Source: an uncultured Bacteroidales bacterium
Lineage (GTDB): Bacteria; Bacteroidota; Bacteroidia; Bacteroidales; Bacteroidaceae
Assembly: GCA_937916465.1 (NCBI GenBank)
Contig: CALFTK010000011.1
Span: forward strand, 75,049 to 139,048
Direction: 5' to 3'
DNA: 64,000 nucleotides
Below are positions 56,136 to 64,000 of the stretch, piece by piece; the first letter of the stretch is position 1; each line of letters starts with the position of its first letter. The position numbers and the translations under genes are program-made. Below the pieces are notes generated by a model. The model saw nothing but the letters and a program-made list of their open reading frames with translations. It did no database searches and was not told where the DNA came from.

Positions 56136-56573
56136 ATGTTAATACACTGGTATCGTTTTGCACATTGGTTGTGGAAACATAAAATTCCATTGTTACCAAG
56201 GTTGATATATTTATTACAGTATCTATTCTTTAATTGCTCTGTACCTGCCAGTTGTAGTATAGGAAAAGGTACAAAGTTTGGTTATTACGGTATTGCTACG
56301 GTTCTTCATGCAAGAGCGGTAGTGGGTAGAAATTGTGTTATTGGAACATGTGTTACAATAGGAGGTAGGTCTAAACATTATGAAGTGCCTGTTATTGGAG
56401 ATAACGTGTATATAGGCACAGGAGCAAAAATTTTAGGACCTGTTAAGATTGGTAACAATGTTGTAATTGGTGCCGGAGCAGTGGTGTTAAATGATGTTCC
56501 GGACAATTCTGTTGTTGTTGGCATGCCGGCTAAGGTTGTAAAACAAAACATAAATCCTAAAGATTTTTATTGA
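56136..56573 (+). CDS. Hexapeptide-repeat acetyltransferase
   Basis: A 145-residue left-handed beta-helix protein: hexapeptide repeats from about residue 45 ([89 protein letters not shown]). This is serine-acetyltransferase-like (CysE/NeuD type) and probably O-acetylates the polysaccharide or a sugar precursor. A short first stretch (1-40) is hydrophobic and basic. Sixty-two bp separate it from the previous gene. Confidence 0.85.
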   Translation: MLIHWYRFAHWLWKHKIPLLPRLIYLLQYLFFNCSVPASCSIGKGTKFGYYGIATVLHARAVVGRNCVIGTCVTIGGRSKHYEVPVIGDNVYIGTGAKILGPVKIGNNVVIGAGAVVLNDVPDNSVVVGMPAKVVKQNINPKDFY

Positions 56574-56605
56574 ATGTTTTTGTTTTTTTTTAATTTTGCA
56601 TAGCA
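56570..56605 (+). promoter_or_regulatory. Possible internal promoter before wecC
   Basis: TTG (56570-56572), an 18-bp spacer and TAATTTTG (56591-56598). Would start transcription about 50 nt before the wecC ATG, allowing separate expression of nucleotide-sugar genes. Confidence 0.45.
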
Positions 56606-56654
56606 ATACTTGAAAAGGAGACATTCCTATACAAGAGAATTTTTGAAATTAGTA

Positions 56655-57863
56655 ATGAAAGCGTGTTTTATGGGGTTGGGATACATAGGACTCCCAACTG
56701 CAATTATAGCTGCAAAGAGCGGTATAGAGGTTATAGGTGTTGATACTAATCCGACAATTGTCAGAGAGACAAATGCCGGGCATCTTCATATAGTAGAACC
56801 AGGATTGGAGGATTTGCTTCAGAATGTCATAGGCGCCGGCAATTTCAAGGCTTATCAGGCACCTCAGGAATCTGATGTATATTTGATAGTTGTTCCTACG
56901 CCGTTCAAGAATATCAATCATGAACCGGATATATCATTTGTAGAAAAGGCTACGAAAGATGTTGTTCCTCTACTTAAAGAGGGCGATTTATATGTAATAG
57001 AATCTACATCGCCTATAGGTACAACAGAAAAGATGGCAGAAGTAATCTTTGGTATGCGTCCGGAGTTAAAGGGTAAAATTTACATTTCATACTGTCCTGA
57101 ACGCGTTTTACCGGGAAATATCATTCATGAATTGGTAAATAATGACCGCGTAATAGGTGGTTTGGATGATGCTTCTACGGAAAAGGCAAAAGAGTTTTAT
57201 CAATATTTTGTAAAGGGACAATTGCACTCTACAAACTGTAGAACGGCAGAAATGTGCAAACTTACAGAGAATGCTTCACGCGATGTGCAGATTGCTTTTG
57301 CAAATGAATTGTCACTGATTTGTGACCGTGCAGGTATAAATGTTTGGGAACTGATTGAACTTGCAAATAAGCATCCTCGTGTAAATATACTGCAACCGGG
57401 TTGTGGAGTAGGGGGACACTGTATAGCTGTAGATCCATATTTTATATCATCAAAATTCCCTGCTGAGGCCAGAATTATAAATCTGGCACGCGATGTAAAT
57501 AACCAGAAAGCTATGTGGTGCGCAGAGAAGATTCGCAGAAAGATGGTAGAATTTGAATTGGAACGTCATACAGCACCAACTGTAGCAATGATGGGACTGG
57601 CGTTCAAACCCAATATTGACGATTTGCGTGAATCGCCCGCAAAACTTATTACATCAAAGGTGTTACAGTCTTGCAATAATGGTAATGTTATGGTGGTTGA
57701 ACCAAACATCACAGAACATAACGTATTTAAACTGACAGATTATAAGGTTGCATACGAAAAGGCTGATATTGTTGTTTTCTTGGTCAATCATAAAGAGTTT
57801 GCAGAATTAAACTACCGAGACGATGTAATAGTACTTGATTTCTGCGGTACTTTCAAAAAATAG
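56655..57863 (+). CDS. wecC: UDP-N-acetyl-D-mannosamine dehydrogenase
   Basis: A 402-residue dehydrogenase from MKACFMGLGYIGLPTAII (56655); an in-frame ATG 45 bp earlier adds no family sequence. Rossmann NAD site at the N-terminus, STSPIGTTEKMAEVI, YCPERVLPGNI, and the catalytic GCGVGGHCIAVDPYF (Cys near residue 256), then MGLAFKPNIDDLRESPA. UDP-sugar 6-dehydrogenase family, WecC type: two-step oxidation of UDP-ManNAc to UDP-ManNAcA. It precedes wecB by 6 bp, which supplies its substrate. Confidence 0.92.
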   Translation: MKACFMGLGYIGLPTAIIAAKSGIEVIGVDTNPTIVRETNAGHLHIVEPGLEDLLQNVIGAGNFKAYQAPQESDVYLIVVPTPFKNINHEPDISFVEKATKDVVPLLKEGDLYVIESTSPIGTTEKMAEVIFGMRPELKGKIYISYCPERVLPGNIIHELVNNDRVIGGLDDASTEKAKEFYQYFVKGQLHSTNCRTAEMCKLTENASRDVQIAFANELSLICDRAGINVWELIELANKHPRVNILQPGCGVGGHCIAVDPYFISSKFPAEARIINLARDVNNQKAMWCAEKIRRKMVEFELERHTAPTVAMMGLAFKPNIDDLRESPAKLITSKVLQSCNNGNVMVVEPNITEHNVFKLTDYKVAYEKADIVVFLVNHKEFAELNYRDDVIVLDFCGTFKK

Positions 57864-57869
57864 TAGCCT

Positions 57870-59027
57870 ATGAAGAGTATAATGCTGGTGTTCGGAACAA
57901 GACCGGAAGCTATTAAGATGGCTCCATTAGTCAAGGCGCTTCAGAAGGAGAGTGATAGGTTTCGTACATTAGTGTGTGTTACAGGTCAACATCGTGAAAT
58001 GTTGGATCAGGTGCTTGAACTGTTTGAAATAACTCCTGATTTTGATTTGAATATAATGCACAAAGGGCAGAATCTGTACGATGTTACGTCAAGGGTCCTA
58101 AATGGTATGGGTAATGTATTACGTACAGAAAAACCTGATGTTGTGCTTGTTCATGGTGATACTACAACATCCATGGCTGCTGCTTTGGCTGCATTTTATG
58201 AACAGATACCGGTAGGTCATGTGGAGGCAGGTCTTAGAACAAACGATATCTACAGTCCTTGGCCTGAAGAGGTAAACCGTCAGATTACTGGTCGTATAGC
58301 TACATATAATTTTGCTCCTACACAGTTTGGATTCAATAATCTCATAGCCGAAAATGTATCGGCCGAAAAAATAACAATAACTGGAAATACTGTAATAGAT
58401 GCACTGTACTATGTTGTGGATAAAATTAATAATGATAAGACTCTGTCAGATAGCTTGAAATTGAAAATCTTATCTATGGGTTATAATCTGGATAGATTGG
58501 CAGATGGAAATCGCAGGATGGTACTGGTTACGGGGCATAGAAGAGAAAATTTTGGTGATGGTTTCCGTAATATCTGCAATGCATTGGCTTATCTGTCTGA
58601 CCGTTATCAAGACGTAGATTTTGTCTATCCTATGCATCTGAATCCAAATGTGCGTGGTCCAATAAATAATCTGTTCGCTACTAATCCGCGTAACAATCTC
58701 TTCTTTATTGAACCTTTGGACTATTTTGAATTTGTAATGATGATGGAGCGTTGCTGTTTGGTGCTTACCGATAGTGGTGGTGTACAGGAAGAGGCTCCAG
58801 GTTTGGGTAAACCGGTATTGGTTATGCGTGACACTACAGAACGACCCGAAGCTGTGGATGCAGGAACTGTGAAACTGGTAGGTACCGATTATGATAAGAT
58901 AGTTAACCAGATGTCATTACTTTTAGATAGTGAAGAGGCATATCTCTCAATGAGCAGGGCTGTAAACCCGTACGGCGATGGACATGCCTGTGAACGTATA
59001 GTCAATTATCTTTTAAAACTTTCATAA
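57870..59027 (+). CDS. wecB: Non-hydrolysing UDP-GlcNAc 2-epimerase
   Basis: A 385-residue enzyme: LVFGTRPEAIKMAPLVKAL, VCVTGQHREMLDQVL, VLVHGDTTTSMAAALAAFYEQIPVGHVEAGLRT, VTGHRRENFGDGF, VLTDSGGVQEEAPGLGKPVLVMRDTTERPEAVDAGT. Converts UDP-GlcNAc to UDP-ManNAc for WecC, so the pair makes UDP-ManNAcA, the probable uronic acid of this polysaccharide. Length and motifs are complete. Confidence 0.95.
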   Translation: MKSIMLVFGTRPEAIKMAPLVKALQKESDRFRTLVCVTGQHREMLDQVLELFEITPDFDLNIMHKGQNLYDVTSRVLNGMGNVLRTEKPDVVLVHGDTTTSMAAALAAFYEQIPVGHVEAGLRTNDIYSPWPEEVNRQITGRIATYNFAPTQFGFNNLIAENVSAEKITITGNTVIDALYYVVDKINNDKTLSDSLKLKILSMGYNLDRLADGNRRMVLVTGHRRENFGDGFRNICNALAYLSDRYQDVDFVYPMHLNPNVRGPINNLFATNPRNNLFFIEPLDYFEFVMMMERCCLVLTDSGGVQEEAPGLGKPVLVMRDTTERPEAVDAGTVKLVGTDYDKIVNQMSLLLDSEEAYLSMSRAVNPYGDGHACERIVNYLLKLS

Positions 59028-59077
59028 AAAATTATCAACAATAGCAACAAATTGGCTTAGGCTCCGTTATAGATGTG

Positions 59078-60274
59078 ATGAAAGTATTGATTGTATCTTT
59101 TTATTACGAACCTGAAATAGGTGCAGCACCAAGCAGAATCACAAATCTTGCCAAGGGCCTAAAGGCTAAAGGTGTTGATGTTGACGTGTTGACCTGTCTG
59201 CCTAACTATCCGCAGGGCAGAATCTTTGACGGTTATCGTAATCATTTTTCTTATAGGGAGAATATTGACGGAATAGATATATATCGCTATTGGACATACG
59301 CAACAGTATCTAAAAACCCCATCAAAAGGGTGATAGCAATGTTCTCTTTTGCTATGACAATGTGGGCTTTTGCTCTGCGTAGAAAGAGTATTAAGCAGTA
59401 TGATAGGGTAATTATTCAATCTCCTCCTATTGTGGTGTCGGCATCAGCCATTCTTCTTTTTAGAAAACTCTACAGGCGTAATGTTGTACTAAATGTTTCT
59501 GATTTGTGGCCATCATCAGCAGTAGAACTTGGTTTTATGAAGAAGGGTTCGTTGTCATTCAAATATACAGCAATGTTAGAGCGTTTTATCTATAAAAATG
59601 CTACTTCTATTATGGGACAATCACAGGAAATAATAGAACATATAAATAGATTCGTTCCCGAAAAACCAATGTTTCTATACAGGAATTTGGCAAATAACCA
59701 ATCGGTGTTAGATACTGCTTCAGCAATATATCATGCCAGAGAGCCTTTTAAGATTGTATATGCCGGCCTTTTAGGGGTTGCACAAGATATCTGTTCACTT
59801 ATAAAAAGTGTCAATTTTGAGTCGCTCGGCGTGGAAATGCATCTGTATGGAGCAGGAAATCAGGTAGAATCTATTAAGGAGTATATTGCGTCAGGGGTAA
59901 AAAATATATTTTATCATGGAACATTGTCACGTCAGGAAATGGATAAGACCCTTTTAGAATATGATGCTTCTATTGTTGCCTTGGTGACTCCAATTTATGG
60001 CGCTGTTCCTTCAAAAATCTTCGATTTGCTGCCTGCCGGTGTACCAATACTTTTCTGTGGAGGAGGCGAAGGTGCAAGAATTGTAAGTGAAAACTCTTTT
60101 GGTTTGGTTTCAGCGAGTGCCGATTACAAGGCATTGGAAAATAATATAATTGCCATGAAGAGTATGTCAGAAGAAGATTATTCCAATCTGTCGAATAATT
60201 GTGTTAAGGCATCGCGCGGAAAATTCTCGTTCTCTGAACAGATGGATTCTTTTATTAAGTTTTTACAGAAATAA
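59078..60274 (+). CDS. Family 4 glycosyltransferase, WbuB/WcaI-like
   Basis: A 398-residue GT-B transferase from the ATG at 59078 (a GTG one codon earlier is possible). VSFYYEPEIGAAPSRITNLAKGL, VDVLTCLPNYPQGRIFDGY, NVSDLWPSSAVELGFMKKGS, and PIYGAVPSKIFDLLPAGVPILFCGGGEGARIV are typical of the WbuB/FnlC-associated branch, often an N-acetylfucosaminyl or GlcNAc-type transferase. Last gene of the polysaccharide run. Confidence 0.88.
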   Translation: MKVLIVSFYYEPEIGAAPSRITNLAKGLKAKGVDVDVLTCLPNYPQGRIFDGYRNHFSYRENIDGIDIYRYWTYATVSKNPIKRVIAMFSFAMTMWAFALRRKSIKQYDRVIIQSPPIVVSASAILLFRKLYRRNVVLNVSDLWPSSAVELGFMKKGSLSFKYTAMLERFIYKNATSIMGQSQEIIEHINRFVPEKPMFLYRNLANNQSVLDTASAIYHAREPFKIVYAGLLGVAQDICSLIKSVNFESLGVEMHLYGAGNQVESIKEYIASGVKNIFYHGTLSRQEMDKTLLEYDASIVALVTPIYGAVPSKIFDLLPAGVPILFCGGGEGARIVSENSFGLVSASADYKALENNIIAMKSMSEEDYSNLSNNCVKASRGKFSFSEQMDSFIKFLQK

Positions 60275-60321
60275 AACTAACTTTTCCCGATTTTGTATAT
60301 ATAAATATGTATAGACACTAA

Positions 60322-61221
<900 letters not shown>

Positions 61222-61223
61222 TA

Positions 61224-63281
61224 TTACATACGTAACATCTTTAACAGGTCACGATCGGTTCTGGTTGTGGCCTGTATTGTTTCTAAATCATTGGTGGATG
61301 ATTCGGCTTCGGGGAATACAAGCATCATATTGCACTCTATCTGAATAGACTGAATATGTTCATACAATTGTGCAAACGGATGCGTTCCATTCATGGCATC
61401 ATTGCGTGGACCAACCATTATCAAAAGATGATCTTTGTTAATATTGTCCATTATCCAACCTAAATCATTTGTATCACTTATAGGAAAGTATTCGGTTCTG
61501 TTTGCCGATTTACCATAACTGCGTATATCGTTCATTGTTGATTCGTTACCATAGAATTGTGTACGACAGCCAATGGAACTTCCTAAACGGCCTATAAATT
61601 CAATACTCCTAAGAAAGCCTGGCGCTAAAGTGAATTGTTCAGGAATAATGACAACAATTCTGCGAATCATATTAATAGGTATATTGATACGTACAAAAAT
61701 AGTCTGTTGCCTGTTTTTTGCGGTTACTGACAATATGAAATCTTCATAATATTTACGAGTCACATTTCTGATGTCAGCAAGACCTAATATAAGGTCAGTA
61801 GTTTCGTACTCTTCCGAAGCGTGTTTAATGCTATCTACAATATTATTGCCTAAACGATTGTGTATAGTGAACGGAATGTCGGCAGCAGCAGCTATGCCGG
61901 AAGCATGTTCTAACACAGATTTACCTGCTTGCAGATATTTATTGGCATGTTCTCCGTTTATGGTAATATGTAATCCTACAGTTTCTGTGCGACTTTTAGG
62001 TGTGCGAAGTGCCATGGTGGTATCCATTAAATAAGCTGTTGTAGCAGGGTTATGGAGCAGAACCATAAGCCTCTCTTTTCTGGTCTTTTCTGATTTACCG
62101 CTCAAAATCTTCTGTTGACTTATGGCGGTTCGCTCAGTAATAATATTGCTGGCAATGCAAGAAAAAAGGACTATTATAATAGTTGTACTGAGCAGAGTGT
62201 TGTCAACCAAGTTAAGTGTGTAGGCTCCCATAGTTATAGCTAAAGCACCTGCAGCGTGCGCTTCGCTCAAACCAAAAATTAGCCTTCTGTTGTTACTGTC
62301 TAAATGCCTGATTTTTTGTATAATCAATGCTGCCAACCATTTTCCTATAGTACCTACTGCGAAGATAATACCAAACAGGTATAAAATGCGTGGGTTGCTT
62401 ATAACCTCTTCCAAATTAATAAGCATACCTGTGTGTAGCAGGAAAATAGGTACAAACAGAGTGTTTCCTATAAAATCTATTCTGTTCATCAATGGCGATG
62501 ACTGTGGTATATATCTGCTTGTTACCAATCCGGCTAAAAATGCACCAAGAATACCTTCTAAACCAATTATCGAAGCTAATCCCGAACTGAGCATCAGCAT
62601 CATGAAAATAAAGAGGAAATGTGCATGACCGCTACCAAAACGGCGAAAAAATTGTCTTGTAAGTTTGGGGAAGGCAAAAATGACGAATGCCAGATATAAC
62701 GCAAATTTCAGTATAAACAGCCAAATGTTGAAACCGGTTCCATCAGTTGAATAAGCAGAGCGGACAAATGAATTTATAACCAAGGCCAACAGAATGGCTA
62801 TCAACGCACCGGTAACAGCAATAGTTACTCCCGGTTCTTTTGTTAGACCATATCGGCTTACTATCGTATATGATATAAGTGTATGTGAACCCATTATACA
62901 ACCTACTATGAGCGATGCGGGCACTGTCATATTCAGTATGTGTATGCAGGAGTAATAGCAACCGGCAAAAGGAATAATGAATGTTATCAAACCAAATATA
63001 AATCCCCAATGACCGGTTTTTTTCATCTCTTCAATGTCTATATCCAGTCCGGCAAAGAACATTATGAACAGCAAACCAATTTTGCTGCACATGTTTAGTA
63101 CATCATCGGAATCAATAATATTCAGTCCGTGTGTACCCACAGCCAAACCTGCCAAAATCAGACCTGCTATTTGCGGAAAACGAATGCGTTGTGATATGAA
63201 AGGAATAAATAGAACCAATGCTATCACAATGAAACATTTCCATATAGGATCTGCTATGGGAAACAATTGTTGAAAATCCAT
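61224..63281 (-). CDS. CPA2-type cation:proton antiporter
   Basis: A 685-residue inner-membrane protein. About 12 membrane segments in residues 1-385: FPQIAGLILAGLAVGTHGLNII, SKIGLLFIMFFAGLDIDIEEMKK, IVGCIMGSHTLISYTIVSRYGL, GILGAFLAGLVTSRYIP, FGLSEAHAAGALAITMGAY. The C-terminal ~280 residues are cytoplasmic and Usp-like or regulatory without a clear Rossmann glycine motif. It likely exchanges Na+ or K+ for H+ in pH or salt homeostasis. A TATCTTCG box lies upstream on the minus strand, divergent from the helicase gene. Confidence 0.88.
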   Translation of the reverse strand: MDFQQLFPIADPIWKCFIVIALVLFIPFISQRIRFPQIAGLILAGLAVGTHGLNIIDSDDVLNMCSKIGLLFIMFFAGLDIDIEEMKKTGHWGFIFGLITFIIPFAGCYYSCIHILNMTVPASLIVGCIMGSHTLISYTIVSRYGLTKEPGVTIAVTGALIAILLALVINSFVRSAYSTDGTGFNIWLFILKFALYLAFVIFAFPKLTRQFFRRFGSGHAHFLFIFMMLMLSSGLASIIGLEGILGAFLAGLVTSRYIPQSSPLMNRIDFIGNTLFVPIFLLHTGMLINLEEVISNPRILYLFGIIFAVGTIGKWLAALIIQKIRHLDSNNRRLIFGLSEAHAAGALAITMGAYTLNLVDNTLLSTTIIIVLFSCIASNIITERTAISQQKILSGKSEKTRKERLMVLLHNPATTAYLMDTTMALRTPKSRTETVGLHITINGEHANKYLQAGKSVLEHASGIAAAADIPFTIHNRLGNNIVDSIKHASEEYETTDLILGLADIRNVTRKYYEDFILSVTAKNRQQTIFVRINIPINMIRRIVVIIPEQFTLAPGFLRSIEFIGRLGSSIGCRTQFYGNESTMNDIRSYGKSANRTEYFPISDTNDLGWIMDNINKDHLLIMVGPRNDAMNGTHPFAQLYEHIQSIQIECNMMLVFPEAESSTNDLETIQATTRTDRDLLKMLRM

Positions 63282-63356
63282 CTTACACTTTTTACGCTGC
63301 GAAGATAGTTATAATTCCTCAATTTTGTAACTTCGCAATCCAAACAAAGAGTAGAA

Positions 63357-64000
63357 GTGAATTATATTGACGAATTAAACAACAGCCAGCGTAATGCCGT
63401 ACTGTACAATGAAGGTCACAGTATGGTGATAGCCGGTGCGGGATCAGGAAAAACACGCGTCCTGACATATAAGATTGCATATCTGCTGGAGCAGGGTGTT
63501 GACCCATCAAAAATATTGGCATTGACATTTACCAATAAGGCAGCAGGTGAAATGAAGGAGAGAATATCAAAAGTGGTTGGATTTGCCTATGCAAACCGTC
63601 TGTGGATGGGAACTTTTCATAGTGTGTTCAGCAGAATACTGAGGTCGGAATCGGCATTACTGGGCTATTCGCGTAATTTTACCATTTATGATTCTGCAGA
63701 TTCTCAGAGTTTAATTCGCAGTATAATAAAAGAAATGGGACTTGATGATAAGACATATAAGGTGGCAGTTGTTCAGAATAGAATATCTACAGCAAAGAAT
63801 CGCCTTTATACATCCACAATGTATAGTCAAAATGCCGATATACTGAAAGCAGATAGCGCTAAGAATATTCCCATGACAAAGGTTATATATGAAAAGTACA
63901 CTGAACGCTGCAGGAAGGCCGATGCTATGGATTTTGATGATCTTTTGCTGAATACATATTTGTTGCTAAAGAATAATCCGGAGATACAACAGAAATATGC
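63357..64000 (+). CDS. UvrD/PcrA-type DNA helicase, partial (continues past window)
   Basis: Starts at GTG 63357 (VNYIDELNNSQRNAVL) and runs open to the window end, 214 codons. Superfamily 1 motifs in order: Q-motif LNNSQRNAV, Walker A AGAGSGKT (motif I), LTFTNKAAGEMKERI (motif Ia), GTFHSVFSRIL (Ib), and DAMDFDDLLLNTY (toward motif II). It is a 3'-5' helicase for DNA repair and replication restart. No ATG occurs near this start; GTG lies directly after a short gap from the divergent promoter. The C-terminal half is outside the window. Confidence 0.92.
   Translation, partial: MNYIDELNNSQRNAVLYNEGHSMVIAGAGSGKTRVLTYKIAYLLEQGVDPSKILALTFTNKAAGEMKERISKVVGFAYANRLWMGTFHSVFSRILRSESALLGYSRNFTIYDSADSQSLIRSIIKEMGLDDKTYKVAVVQNRISTAKNRLYTSTMYSQNADILKADSAKNIPMTKVIYEKYTERCRKADAMDFDDLLLNTYLLLKNNPEIQQKY

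Overview
The window is AT-rich chromosomal DNA from a member of the Bacteroidales. The signs are promoters of the TTTG/TTG-N(19-22)-TAnnTTTG type, almost no Shine-Dalgarno sequences, many SPII lipoproteins, DUF3575/DUF5119/Mfa-like fimbrial genes, a type IX secretion-like C-terminal domain, and PUL-type glycoside hydrolases. The genus cannot be fixed from the sequence alone.

Region by region: (1) 1-11,352 is a type V (Fim/Mfa-like) fimbrial locus. A central operon (DUF3575 protein, DUF5119 lipoprotein, major fimbrillin; 3032-6456) lies between two mirror-image paralogous accessory cassettes. The left cassette (2542 down to 1, minus strand) and the right cassette (6605-11352, plus strand) each encode fimbrillin A, fimbrillin B and a DUF4906-type large protein. 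Each cassette is preceded by a copy of the same 70-bp sequence (67/70 identical) in inverted orientation, so the core operon sits on a potentially invertible 3.8-kb segment. (2) 11.5-14.6 kb holds a GH43-type hydrolase with a lipoprotein partner, and a DUF3298/RsiV-like lipoprotein. (3) 14.6-15.38 kb has no gene but holds three minus-strand promoter-plus-hairpin units that look like small RNAs. (4) 15.4-23.9 kb: RluA-type pseudouridine synthase, flavin reductase, S9 peptidase, DsbD-like protein, Bro-N protein, YidC. (5) 24-36.2 kb: a repeat-rich FISUMP-like secreted protein with a T9SS-like partner, DUF3078 protein, PurU, GH2 hydrolase, corrinoid protein, large outer-membrane beta-barrel protein, bile acid:Na+ symporter-like protein. 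(6) 36.2-36.43 kb: tRNA-Thr(CGT) with REP-like hairpin modules downstream. (7) 36.5-42.9 kb: a long PurF-like amidotransferase, carA and carB behind a leader with a possible Gln-rich leader peptide and two terminator-like hairpins. (8) 42.95-45.49 kb: fabD and a GH13 amylase, translationally coupled. (9) 45.7-60.3 kb: a Wzx/Wzy-type surface polysaccharide locus, from initiating sugar transferase through export, chain length, polymerase, flippase, transferases, a heparinase-like lyase and wecC/wecB. (10) 60.3-64 kb: CE1-type esterase, CPA2 antiporter, and the start of a UvrD-type helicase running off the end.

The strongest candidates for something new are the inverted fimbrial cassette pair (a possible phase switch coupling one pilus core to alternative accessory/tip sets), a small repeat family that carries inverted copies of the adjoining gene's 3' end at two unrelated loci, the purF-carAB leader, and a CarA lacking its catalytic cysteine. 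All functional statements rest on motif recognition by eye; no database search was run.
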